This document shows, piece by piece, positions 26,076 through 34,203 of a DNA stretch of 41,172 bases. The number at the start of each line of letters is the position of its first letter. Positions within the stretch are counted from its first letter, which is position 1. The translations under genes and the position numbers were made by a program. The notes under the pieces are model-generated. The model worked only from the letters and a program-made list of their open reading frames with translations. It did not search any database and had not been told where the DNA came from. Location: assembly GCA_017881315.1 (NCBI GenBank), contig JADGRB010000010.1:1-41172 (forward strand). Direction: 5' to 3'. The stretch comes from Pseudomonadota bacterium. GTDB lineage: Bacteria > Myxococcota_A > Polyangia > Fen-1088.

Positions 26076-27551
26076 TCAAACCACCCGCCAGGTCGTTCCG
26101 GCCGGGGTGTCCATGAGCTCGACGCCGCTGGTCTGCAAGTCCTTGCGGATCTGATCGGCGCGCGCGAAGTCCTTGGCGGCCCGGGCCGCGGCGCGTTCCA
26201 GGATGCGCGTTTCCACGGCCGCGGCGTCGATTCCGCGACGGACGCAGAGGCGCCCCCGATAGGCGGTGAGGAACGCGGCCGGTTCACGCTGGAAGATCCC
26301 CAGCGTTTCACCGCACTTGGCGAGATCGCGGCGCAGCCGGACCAGGGTCCGACGCCGCACGTCCTTGGCCGCCGCCTGCGGCTCGTCGAGGAGCTTGTTC
26401 GCCAGCACGAACGCTTCGTAGAGGTGGCCGACCGCCGCCGCCGTGTTGAAGTCGTCGTCCATCGCCTCCCGGAACGCCGCCAGGGTGCGATCGGCGGGGG
26501 ACACCACCGGGCCGCCGTCGTCCTCGCCCGGCGCCGCCGCCAGCCGCTCGAGCGTCCGGTAGAAGTACGCCAGGCGACCCTCCGCTTCGTCGATCTCCGG
26601 ATATCGCGCGGAACCGTTCGCCTCCCGGGTAACCGTGAACGCCAGCGGGCTGCGGTAGTGGACGCCGATGAGATGCAGGCGCAACGCCTCGAGATCGTGC
26701 GTCTCACCGACGTCCCGGATGGCGACCACGTTGCCGAGCGACTTCGACATCTTGTCGGCACCGAGGTTGATCATCCCGGAGTGGAGCCAGTGGCGCGCGA
26801 AGTGGCCGTCCCCGAAGGCCCCCTCGGACTGGGCGATCTCGTTCTCGTGGTGTGGAAAGATGAGATCCGCGCCCCCGCCGTGGATGTCGAACGGCTCGCC
26901 GAGATACCGGTGGGCCATCGCCGAGCACTCGATGTGCCATCCGGGCCGTCCCGGGCCCCAGGGGCTCGGCCAGGCGGGCTCGCCCGGCTTGGCGGCCTTC
27001 CACAAGGCGAAATCGAGGGGGCTCTTCTTCTGCTCGTCGATCTCGATGCGCGCGCCGGAACGAAGGTCGTCGATGCTCTGCCCGGAGAGCTGGCCGTAGC
27101 GAGCGAATCCGGTCACCGCGAAATAGACGTCTCCGCCCGCGGCGTAGGCGAGCCCGCGCTTTTCGAGGCGCTCGATGATCTCGATGACCTCGGCGATGTG
27201 CTCGGTGGCGCGCGGCTCGCTGTCCGCCGGGCGCACGTCGAGCGCGCGCAGATCGGCGTCCATCAGCTCGGTGTAGTGCCGTGCCACGTCGGCGGGCGAT
27301 CGCCCCTCAGCCTGGGCCTTCTTGATGATCTTGTCGTCGACGTCGGTGACGTTGCGAACGAAGTGGACCGCGTAGCCCGACCCGCGCAGGTGGCGGACGA
27401 TGACGTCGAACGCCACCATCATCCGGGCGTGTCCGACGTGGCAACGATCGTAGACGGTGATGCCGCAGCTGTAGATCCCGACTTTTCCGGGCACCAGCGG
27501 CTCGAACGGGATCTTCTTTCCGACCCGTGTGTCGTAGATCCGCAGCGTCAT
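26076..27551 (-). CDS. cysS: Cysteinyl-tRNA synthetase
   Basis: 491-aa class I synthetase. The ATP motif HVGH (residues 38-41, HIGH equivalent) and DKMSKSLGN (KMSKS) are present, as are zinc ligands C29 (YSCGITVYD) and the Cys/His of WHIECSAM and HGGGADLIFPHHENE. The C-terminal part ends with the usual ARAAKDFARADQIRKDLQTSGVELMDTPAGTTW. ATG 27551 matches the family start. It lies 7 bp downstream of a membrane-protein gene and is probably in its operon. Confidence 0.97.
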   Translation of the reverse strand: MTLRIYDTRVGKKIPFEPLVPGKVGIYSCGITVYDRCHVGHARMMVAFDVIVRHLRGSGYAVHFVRNVTDVDDKIIKKAQAEGRSPADVARHYTELMDADLRALDVRPADSEPRATEHIAEVIEIIERLEKRGLAYAAGGDVYFAVTGFARYGQLSGQSIDDLRSGARIEIDEQKKSPLDFALWKAAKPGEPAWPSPWGPGRPGWHIECSAMAHRYLGEPFDIHGGGADLIFPHHENEIAQSEGAFGDGHFARHWLHSGMINLGADKMSKSLGNVVAIRDVGETHDLEALRLHLIGVHYRSPLAFTVTREANGSARYPEIDEAEGRLAYFYRTLERLAAAPGEDDGGPVVSPADRTLAAFREAMDDDFNTAAAVGHLYEAFVLANKLLDEPQAAAKDVRRRTLVRLRRDLAKCGETLGIFQREPAAFLTAYRGRLCVRRGIDAAAVETRILERAAARAAKDFARADQIRKDLQTSGVELMDTPAGTTWRVV

Positions 27552-27558
27552 GCGGCGG

Positions 27559-28737
27559 TCATCGCGAAAGCTCGCGCGCGAGGCCGACCAGGTTGACGGC
27601 CCCGAACATCACCAGGACCAGCCCGAGGAAGATCGTCGGCAGATGCTCGCGCGGGGTCTCCCCTTCGACCAGCAGATAGGCGTCGTCGGGAATCACGACC
27701 GGCGACATGGTGTGAATCGCGGCGATTACCGAGGCGGGAAGGTGACGCGCGGGACCCTGGCCCGGCCGGACGATCAGATCGCCTGCGGCCACCGAAACAT
27801 CCGCCACCTTGACCTCGATGGTTTGGCGCGCGTCGCGGATCTCGACGGCCCGATCGAGGTTGCCGAGCGCGTCCAGCGCCGCCTGCCGCACGCCGACGGG
27901 AAACTTCACCAGGAAGGTCCAGCGCTCGGGGGGCTCCGGGGTGGACGAAAGCGGACCGGCCTCCGGCACGGCCGCCGAGGGCGCCGCCTTGATCGCACCC
28001 AGTGCCTTCACGATCTCCCCGCCGCGCGAGGTGAGCGCCGTCCGCGCGTCCGCTTCCGTCGAGAACCGAGCCCGCGGCAATCCGATCCGGACCTCCTCCG
28101 GCTCCAGGACGTCGATGGCGACGGTCTCCGCATCCGCGAGCGAGACGCCGTCCCCGCTCCGATCCACCACGGCGAGGGTCGCACCGACCCGATGCGCGCC
28201 CACCGCCCGCGCGAAGACGTCGGGCGCGAAGAAGTGCGTGGCCGCGACGTGATTGGCGAAATAACTGCGGATCGCGGCGGCAAACGGGAGATCGTCGATG
28301 CGAATCAGCCGTCCTTCGAACACATCCGCTTCGGCCCGCGCCGCGGGCAGCGGGCTCTCGCGCCGGTGCAGGAACAGTCGGTCACCGGTGCCGAGGACCC
28401 GGAAGAACTGGCTGAAGACCCAGGACCCCTTGGTGTCGAGCTCGAGGGCGCTCTCCCGGTCGGGGAGACCGGAGGTGCGCACGTAGCGGTTCTCGAGATC
28501 CGACGGAATCTTGCCGCCGCCAAAGATCTCCCGGGCGCTCCCCAACTCCAGCGGCTGCCCCGCCAGGAGCGCGTAGCGCAGCTCGTGGCGGCTGTGAAAA
28601 ACCAAAAAGAATGCCAGCAGCGCGCCCGCCACCGCGACCAAGGGGTGTCGGCCACGCGGTTGCGGGATGTGCGCGAACTCGTCGACGACGCCCGGCGCGG
28701 CACCCGCGGGTCGGTCGGTCTGGGCCGGATCGGTCAT
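27559..28737 (-). CDS. Membrane-anchored protein of unknown function
   Basis: 392 aa. One membrane helix near residues 33-50 (HPLVAVAGALLAFFLVFHSRHELRYALL) and one at the C-terminus (about 365-388, TIFLGLVLVMFGAVNLVGLARELSR) bracket a mostly soluble beta-rich region. Two segments resemble each other in style (GSWVFSQFFRVLGTGDRLFLHRRESPLP; VKVADVSVAAGDLIVRPGQG), but I do not recognise a family. ATG 28737 is used because upstream codons run into the divergent gene. Genes that precede cysS directly can be cotranscribed with it, though no functional link is apparent. Confidence 0.7.
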   Translation of the reverse strand: MTDPAQTDRPAGAAPGVVDEFAHIPQPRGRHPLVAVAGALLAFFLVFHSRHELRYALLAGQPLELGSAREIFGGGKIPSDLENRYVRTSGLPDRESALELDTKGSWVFSQFFRVLGTGDRLFLHRRESPLPAARAEADVFEGRLIRIDDLPFAAAIRSYFANHVAATHFFAPDVFARAVGAHRVGATLAVVDRSGDGVSLADAETVAIDVLEPEEVRIGLPRARFSTEADARTALTSRGGEIVKALGAIKAAPSAAVPEAGPLSSTPEPPERWTFLVKFPVGVRQAALDALGNLDRAVEIRDARQTIEVKVADVSVAAGDLIVRPGQGPARHLPASVIAAIHTMSPVVIPDDAYLLVEGETPREHLPTIFLGLVLVMFGAVNLVGLARELSR

Positions 28738-28799
28738 GTCTTTCGCGGCGCTTGGGGCCAGCCTAGCACAGGCTTGCTCTCCGAGGCTCTTTCCGCTAT

Positions 28800-29387
28800 G
28801 TGCGGGGGGTGTCGGTCCGATCGGCGATTCTCTTCGCGACGCTCTCGGCGACCACGGTCGGCTGCCGGCACAAATCGAAGACACCGGAGGATGCCTACCA
28901 GCGGTTTGCCGCCGCGGTCACGGCCGGAGACAGCGGCGCCCTGTTCGACGCACTCGACCAGCAGACGCGCTGGGCCCTGATGACGATCCAGAAGTGGCAT
29001 CGCGAGGCCTACGACATCGTGCTCAGCAACTACCCGGAAGGGCCCGAACGGGAGCGGGAGGCGCATCGCTTCGAGCGGGCCGCCACCGCCTCGAGCGCGC
29101 GGGAGCTGTTCCGGGTCGCCACGGCCCCGCGCCTCATCCCCATGCTGGCGCCGCTGGTGATGGACACACCGGCTTCGTTCGAGCGCGGACCGGGCGACGA
29201 TCGGGCCGCGGCCGTGCTCCCGAACGGCGGCCGGATCCTGTTCCTGCGCGGCCAGAACGGCGGTTGGGGATTCGGGGGGCTCGCCCAGGGAACCGAGGAG
29301 GACAAGAACCGCGCGTATCATGATCTGGAGGTCGTGCGGGCCAGCGCGGCCGACTACGAACGGGCGGCCGCGCGCGCCGCCAAATGA
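28800..29387 (+). CDS. Small lipoprotein, function unknown
   Basis: 195 aa. A short signal peptide ends in ATTVGC (Cys at about residue 22), a possible lipobox. The mature part begins with KTPEDAYQRFAAAVTAGDSGALFDALDQQTRWALMTIQ, which has the helix-rich, NTF2-like look of secreted proteins of this kind; the tail is Ala/Arg-rich. GTG 28800 or GTG 28809 may be the start, the latter with a run of G before it. It overlaps xseA by 4 bp (ATGA), so the two are coupled despite unrelated roles. Confidence 0.65.
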   Translation: MRGVSVRSAILFATLSATTVGCRHKSKTPEDAYQRFAAAVTAGDSGALFDALDQQTRWALMTIQKWHREAYDIVLSNYPEGPEREREAHRFERAATASSARELFRVATAPRLIPMLAPLVMDTPASFERGPGDDRAAAVLPNGGRILFLRGQNGGWGFGGLAQGTEEDKNRAYHDLEVVRASAADYERAAARAAK

Positions 29388-30835
29388 CGCGCAAGACGGG
29401 GCAGGAGGAAGGGGGGCGCGCGGAGGCGGGACGCGCAGAGACGGGACGCGCAGAGACGCAGCTCTCCTTTCCGACCGCTCCGCGTCCCGAGCCGGTCGTT
29501 GCGCCGCAACCGGCGGCGCCCCGGATCTTCTCGGTCACCGAGATCTTGCGGGCCGCGCGGGTCACGCTCGAGAGCCGGTTCACCGACGTGCGCGTCGAGG
29601 GGGAAGTCTCCGGCCTCAAGCGCTCGGGACCCGGGCACCTCTATTTCTGCCTCAAGGACCAGGAGGCGCAGCTCGACTGCGTGCTGTTCTCGCGCGAGGC
29701 GGCGCGGCTGCGTTTCGCCTTGGAAGAAGGCATGGCGGTCCGCTGCCGGGGGCGCCTCACGCTCTACGAAGCGCGCGGACGCTTTCAGATGTCGGTGGTC
29801 GAGATCGAGCCGACGGGGGCTGGCGCGCTGGCGCTGGCCTTCGAGCAGCTCAAGCAGCGCCTGGGCGCCGAGGGGCTCTTCGATCCCGCGCGCAAGCGGC
29901 CGCTTCCCTTTCTCCCCCGCCGGCTGGGCGTGGTGACCTCGCCGCAGGGGTCGGTCCTTCGCGACATCATCCGCGTCGCGCAGCGCCGCTTTCCGGTGCC
30001 GATCCTGCTGTCGCCGGCGCCGGTGCAGGGGGACGGCGCGGCGCTGGCCATCGCGGCCGCGCTGCGCCGCCTGGAGGCGATCGCCGACGTCGACGTCATC
30101 ATCCTGGCCCGGGGCGGCGGCTCGCTGGAGGATCTCTGGGCCTTCAACGAAGAGCCGGTCGCGCGGGCCATCTTCGGCTGCCGCGTCCCGGTGATCTCCG
30201 CCGTCGGTCACGAGACCGACTTCACGATCGCAGACTTCGTGGCCGACCTGCGCGCGCCCACGCCGTCCGCCGCCGCGGAGCTCGCCGTGCCAGTCCGCGA
30301 GGAGGTGCTGGCGGAGCTGACGCTGCTCAATCGGCGGGGGGGCCGCGCGCTGGCGGAGTCCCTGCGCGCCGCGCGGCACACGCTTGAGCGTGTGCGGGGT
30401 CGGCTCGGCGATCCGCGACGACTGCTCGACGAGCGCCGGCAACGCCTCGACGAGCCGATCGAGCGCGCGCGCCGCGCGCTCACCCGGCGCTTCGCCGCCG
30501 CCCGCGCCGAGCTGCGCGCCACCGAGAGGCGGCTCTATCACTTTCACCCCCAGCGCCGAATTCTCGAGCAGCGCGGCGAGCTGGCCGCCATGCGCCATCG
30601 CCTCGAGGCGTCGATCCGCCCCACGCTGGTCCGGCGGCGGCACGCCGTCGAGGCCGCCAGCGGCAAGCTCGGAGCGCTGTCGCCCATGAAGGTCCTCGAG
30701 CGCGGCTTCAGCCTCACCCAGCGCGCGGACGGCCACCTGATCAAGAGCGCCAGCGAGGTCGCCCCCGGCGAGCGCGTCCAGATCCGCCTGCACGACGGCG
30801 CCTTCGCGGCGACGGTCGTGGAGACCAAGCGATGA
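29384..30835 (+). CDS. xseA: Exodeoxyribonuclease VII large subunit
   Basis: 483 aa; degrades single-stranded DNA in mismatch repair and recombination, normally with the small subunit XseB. An OB fold (FTDVRVEGEVSGLKRSGPGHLYFCLKDQEAQLDCVLF, about residues 68-105) leads to the catalytic core with LGVVTSPQGSVLRDIIRVAQRRFP, ILARGGGSLEDLWAFNEEPVARAI and VISAVGHETDFTIADFVADLRAPTPSAAAELAVP, then a coiled-coil C-terminal domain. The N-terminus carries an extra low-complexity stretch (GRAEAGRAETGRAETQ) encoded by a 14-bp direct repeat (29424-29458). No xseB follows: only 76 bp separate it from aroE. The start overlaps the upstream stop. Confidence 0.95.
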   Translation: MTRKTGQEEGGRAEAGRAETGRAETQLSFPTAPRPEPVVAPQPAAPRIFSVTEILRAARVTLESRFTDVRVEGEVSGLKRSGPGHLYFCLKDQEAQLDCVLFSREAARLRFALEEGMAVRCRGRLTLYEARGRFQMSVVEIEPTGAGALALAFEQLKQRLGAEGLFDPARKRPLPFLPRRLGVVTSPQGSVLRDIIRVAQRRFPVPILLSPAPVQGDGAALAIAAALRRLEAIADVDVIILARGGGSLEDLWAFNEEPVARAIFGCRVPVISAVGHETDFTIADFVADLRAPTPSAAAELAVPVREEVLAELTLLNRRGGRALAESLRAARHTLERVRGRLGDPRRLLDERRQRLDEPIERARRALTRRFAAARAELRATERRLYHFHPQRRILEQRGELAAMRHRLEASIRPTLVRRRHAVEAASGKLGALSPMKVLERGFSLTQRADGHLIKSASEVAPGERVQIRLHDGAFAATVVETKR

Positions 30836-30888
30836 TCCGCGTCGCGGGAGGGACGGCTTCGCCGGCCCGAGCGCATCGCGGGGGGCGC

Positions 30889-30907
30889 GGGACCCTCCAA
30901 GGGTCCC
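30889..30907. promoter_or_regulatory. Hairpin immediately before the aroE start
   Basis: GGGACCCT-CCA-AGGGTCCC, an 8-bp stem ending 4 nt before ATG 30912. It covers the spot where the ribosome site should be, so it may limit aroE translation, or act as a terminator for xseA. Confidence 0.5.
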
Positions 30908-30911
30908 GAAC

Positions 30912-31748
30912 ATGATACTTCGGGCGGCCGTGCTGGGCGCCGACGTCAGCAAGAGCCGCTCGCCGGCGATCCACAACGCCGCTTTCCGGGCGCTCGGCGT
31001 CGAGGGAGAATACGGCGCGTTCAGCGTAGAAGCGCGGCAGTTCCGGAACATGGTCCGGCGGCTGCGGCTGGAGGGCTACCGCTATCTGAACGTCACCATT
31101 CCGCACAAGACGAAAGCGGCCGATCTCGCCGACAAACAAGGACCGGAAGTGCGCGTCTCCGGTGCCGCGAATACCCTCTTGTTCGCGAAGCCGCAGGGCG
31201 CCGTGCGCGCCGAAAACACCGACGGCGCCGGACTGATCGCAGCACTCGGCGATCTGGGGCTCAACGTTAGCGACAAAACGATCGTCATGGTCGGCGCGGG
31301 GGGCGCCGCCGCCGGCGCGATCGAGGCGCTGACGCGCGCTGGGGCCCGCGTGCGTCTGGTCGCTCGCCGACCCGCCGTGGCGGAGGTGCTCCGGCGCCGT
31401 CTACCCGCCAGCCGAAGCAAGCGGGTCGCCGTGATTGGCTGGGGCACGAAGGCCGCCCTCGCGCACGCGCTCGAGGGGGCGGACGCGCTGGTCTCGGCAA
31501 TCCCCGCCGGCGCGTGGGCCGAGCCCGACGCCCGCGCCGGTCTGGAATCCTTGGCGCGCGGCGCCGCCGTGCTGGAGATGGCCTACGGCGCGCCGACCCC
31601 GCTCGCCGAAGCGGTCCGCTCCCGCACGCGACGCTACGCCGACGGCCTCGGAATGTTGGTCCACCAGGCCGCCCGCGCCATCGAGCTGGCGCTCGGCGAG
31701 AAGCCGCCGCTGCCCCCTCTGTTTCGCGCCGCCCGGGGCACGCCTTAG
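30912..31748 (+). CDS. aroE: Shikimate dehydrogenase
   Basis: 278-aa NADP-dependent enzyme reducing 3-dehydroshikimate in aromatic amino acid synthesis. Shikimate-site residues are seen: SKSRSP (13-18) and NVTIPHK with the catalytic K66, then NTDG with D104. The nucleotide-binding loop is GAGGAAAGAI, with LVARRPA after it, and the C-terminal DGLGMLVHQAARAIELALGE is typical. Length and order fit AroE. It lies alone behind xseA on the plus strand and is convergent with the aldo/keto reductase, 37 bp away. Confidence 0.93.
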   Translation: MILRAAVLGADVSKSRSPAIHNAAFRALGVEGEYGAFSVEARQFRNMVRRLRLEGYRYLNVTIPHKTKAADLADKQGPEVRVSGAANTLLFAKPQGAVRAENTDGAGLIAALGDLGLNVSDKTIVMVGAGGAAAGAIEALTRAGARVRLVARRPAVAEVLRRRLPASRSKRVAVIGWGTKAALAHALEGADALVSAIPAGAWAEPDARAGLESLARGAAVLEMAYGAPTPLAEAVRSRTRRYADGLGMLVHQAARAIELALGEKPPLPPLFRAARGTP

Positions 31749-31785
31749 ATTTGTTCGTCCCAGCTCAGGCGGGCCCGCCGGCCGC

Positions 31786-32769
31786 TCACCAGTAGTGGTG
31801 GACGTGAGCCCGGATGCGGCGATCGTAGATCTCGCGGACGCGCGCCATCGTCTCATCGGACAGCGGCGACAATGCCGCCGCGGAGCAGTTCTCGTCGACC
31901 TGCGCCGGCCGCTTGCCTCCGGGAATCACGCAGGTCACGGCCTCGCTCATCAGGATCCAGCGCAGCGCGAAGGTCGCCAGGCTCTCGCCCGTCGGGACCA
32001 GCGCCCGCAGCTCCTCGACGGCCTCCAGGCCGACCTCGAAAGGGACGCCCGAAAAGGTCTCGCCGCGATCGAACGCGGCGCCGTCGCGGTTGAAGTTGCG
32101 GTGATCGTCCTCGGCAAACTTGCTCTTCTTGGTCATCTTCCCGGCCAGCATCCCCGACGACAGGGGCAGGCGTGCCAGAATCCCGACCTTGCGACGGCGC
32201 GCCTCCGCGAATAGCAGATCCGCGGGACGCTGGCGGAAGGCGTTGTAGACGATCTGCACGGACTGCACGCCCGGAAACTCGATCGCCTTGAGCGCCTCCT
32301 CGACGCGCTCCACGCTGACCCCGTAAAAACGCAGCTTGCCCGCCTTCACCAGGTCATCGAGGATCCCGAACGCCTCGGGGTGATAGTAGAGATCGGTGGG
32401 CGGGCAGTGGAGCTGCAGCAGGTCGATGGTCTCCACCTCCAGGTTCTTCAGGCTGCGCTCGACGAAGGCGGTCAGGTTCTCGCGGCTGTATCCCTCGACG
32501 GTCTGCTTGGGCAACCGGCGGCCGGCCTTGGTCGTGACATAAAACGGGTCCTTGCGCTCGCGGCGCAGCCGCGCGATCAGGCGCTCGCTCGACCCGTCGC
32601 CGTAGACGTCGGCGGTGTCGAAGAAGTTCACGCCGCGATCGAGCGCCCGGTGCAGCGCCGCCAGCGATTCGTCGTCCTTGACGGCCCCCCAGGTCCCGCC
32701 GATCGCCCAGGCGCCAAAGCTCACGGTCGAGACCTGCCAATCGGTCCGACCGAGTGTGCGATATTCCAT
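31786..32769 (-). CDS. Aldo/keto reductase
   Basis: 327-aa NADPH-dependent TIM-barrel oxidoreductase. The catalytic tetrad is complete: D51 and Y56 (NFFDTADVYG), K81 (VTTKAG) and H121 (LLQLHCPP). The C-terminal cofactor region ALRWILMSEAVTCVIPGGKRPAQVDENCSAA is also typical. ATG 32769 matches the family start MEYRTLGRTDWQVSTVSFG. It is the last gene of a minus-strand run rne, phosphatase, fructosamine-kinase homologue, reductase, 32 bp behind the kinase. In that setting, reduction of deoxyosones released by deglycation is a plausible role; the substrate is not provable from sequence. Confidence 0.92.
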   Translation of the reverse strand: MEYRTLGRTDWQVSTVSFGAWAIGGTWGAVKDDESLAALHRALDRGVNFFDTADVYGDGSSERLIARLRRERKDPFYVTTKAGRRLPKQTVEGYSRENLTAFVERSLKNLEVETIDLLQLHCPPTDLYYHPEAFGILDDLVKAGKLRFYGVSVERVEEALKAIEFPGVQSVQIVYNAFRQRPADLLFAEARRRKVGILARLPLSSGMLAGKMTKKSKFAEDDHRNFNRDGAAFDRGETFSGVPFEVGLEAVEELRALVPTGESLATFALRWILMSEAVTCVIPGGKRPAQVDENCSAAALSPLSDETMARVREIYDRRIRAHVHHYW

Positions 32770-32801
32770 CACGCGCGGAAAACTAGCATGGGTGGCGCGC
32801 G

Positions 32802-33668
32802 TCACACCAATCGATCGAGCGACGCCTCGACCGAGCCCACGTAGCTGCCGCCGAAGAGGTTGACGTGCACCATCAGCGGATAGAGCTGGTAGAGCGCGAC
32901 CCGGTCCCGAGCGCCCTCTGACAGCGGCCAGGCTTCTTCGTAGGCCGCGAAGACCCGGGCGCCAAAGCCGCCGAAGAGCCGCATCATCGCCAGGTCGATC
33001 TCGCGGTGGCCGCCATAGACGGCGGGATCGATGAGACAGGGGGCGCCGCGATCGTCGCAGAGCAGGTTGCCGCCCCACAGATCGCCGTGCAGGCGCGCGG
33101 GCGGCTCGGGCGAGCCGATCAGATCCTCCAGCGCCCCAAACAAGCGTTCGAAACCTTGCCGCATCCGCGTCGTGGCGAGCCCTGCCTGACTGGCCTGCCG
33201 CAGCTGTGCCTCGAGCCGTCGCGCTCGATAAAACTCGACCCAGCTCGGAGCGGGCGCGTTCTCCTGGGGCAACCGGCCGATGAAGTTGTCGTGATCGAGG
33301 CCGAAGCTGACCGCGCCGTGGCGGTGCAGCGCCGCCAGCCCGCGCCCGAGCTGCACGTCGAAATCGCGGGCCGGGGGACCCGAGGCGACGAGCTCGAGGA
33401 CCAGGAACTGCTGCGCGTCCTCCGCGCGCGCCACGGCCACGACGTTCGGGATACGCAACGCCTTGGCGGCGTCGAGCCAGGCCAGCCCGCGGGCCTCCGC
33501 CGCGAACATCCCCCGGGGCGACCGCTCGTTGGTCTTGGCGAAGTGCCGCCGGCCGTCGGCCAGCGTGATCTCGTAGGCCTGGTTGATGTCGCCCCCGGCG
33601 ATCCCGCGTGCCGCCGTGACCTCACCGCCGAGCGCGGCGCCGAGCGCAGATTTGAGCCGCGCGTGCAA
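32802..33668 (-). CDS. Fructosamine/ketosamine kinase family protein (FN3K homologue)
   Basis: 288 aa, the usual size. The aminoglycoside-phosphotransferase-like fold is recognisable: Lys-containing FAKTNERSPRGMFAAEARGLAWL, FGLDHDNFIGRLPQENAPAPSWVEFYRARRL, catalytic HGDLWGGNLL and metal-binding DPAVYGGHREIDLAMMRLFGGF, all FN3K hallmarks. These enzymes phosphorylate ketoamine (Amadori) adducts on proteins; bacterial members studied act on ribulosamines and erythrulosamines. The phosphate makes the adduct unstable and frees the amine. The start lies 3 bp after the phosphatase stop. Adjacency to a low-molecular-weight phosphatase supports a deglycation role. Confidence 0.9.
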   Translation of the reverse strand: MHARLKSALGAALGGEVTAARGIAGGDINQAYEITLADGRRHFAKTNERSPRGMFAAEARGLAWLDAAKALRIPNVVAVARAEDAQQFLVLELVASGPPARDFDVQLGRGLAALHRHGAVSFGLDHDNFIGRLPQENAPAPSWVEFYRARRLEAQLRQASQAGLATTRMRQGFERLFGALEDLIGSPEPPARLHGDLWGGNLLCDDRGAPCLIDPAVYGGHREIDLAMMRLFGGFGARVFAAYEEAWPLSEGARDRVALYQLYPLMVHVNLFGGSYVGSVEASLDRLV

Positions 33669-33671
33669 AGC

Positions 33672-34187
33672 TCAAGCTCCCCGCGGGCGCCCGCCCATCA
33701 CCGCCGCTCCGTGGGCGACCAGGAGATGCTGGAGGAGCCCGCGACAAGCGTGCTCGCAGATGTCGAACACCTCTTCGAAGCCGCGCGCGCCTCCGTAATA
33801 GGGATCCGGCACCTCGGCGTCCGATGGCGCGCCGGGATCGAACGCGCGCAGGAGCCGCACCTTGGCGCGATCGCGATCGTCGCGGGCCAGCCGCATGAGC
33901 TCGTCCCGGTTGGCGCGGTCCATCGCCAGCACGTGGTCGAAGCGCTCGAAGTCGGACCCCGTGAACTGTTGCGCCGCCCCCTCGAGCGGGATGCCGCGCG
34001 CGGCGCCCACCGCCCGGCTGCGCCGATCGCGCGCCCCGCCGACGTGCCAGTCTCCGGTGCCGGCGCTCTCGATCGCGATCCGATCGCCGAGCCCGGCTTC
34101 CTTCACCAGATGCCGCATGACCGCCTCCGCGGTCGGTGACCGGCAGATGTTACCGAGACAGACGAAGCAGATCCGCGTCACGGTCAC
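33672..34187 (-). CDS. Low-molecular-weight protein-tyrosine-phosphatase family
   Basis: 171 aa. The P-loop is CLGNICRS (C10-x5-R16) at the N-terminus, and the general-acid DPYYGG loop is near residue 129. The family either dephosphorylates phosphotyrosine or, in LMW-PTP-A-like members, removes the phosphate from protein-bound ribulosamine 5-phosphate. It lies between rne (16 bp) and the fructosamine-kinase homologue (3 bp). That favours the second role, because the phosphatase would create the substrate for the kinase. Start GTG 34187 (or GTG 34181); no clear ribosome site. Confidence 0.92.
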   Translation of the reverse strand: MTVTRICFVCLGNICRSPTAEAVMRHLVKEAGLGDRIAIESAGTGDWHVGGARDRRSRAVGAARGIPLEGAAQQFTGSDFERFDHVLAMDRANRDELMRLARDDRDRAKVRLLRAFDPGAPSDAEVPDPYYGGARGFEEVFDICEHACRGLLQHLLVAHGAAVMGGRPRGA

Positions 34188-34203
34188 CCACGCCCGACCG
34201 CGG

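Noticed and set aside
30836-30911. A short xseB
   Set aside because: The 76-bp gap is too small for the family and contains no suitable frame.
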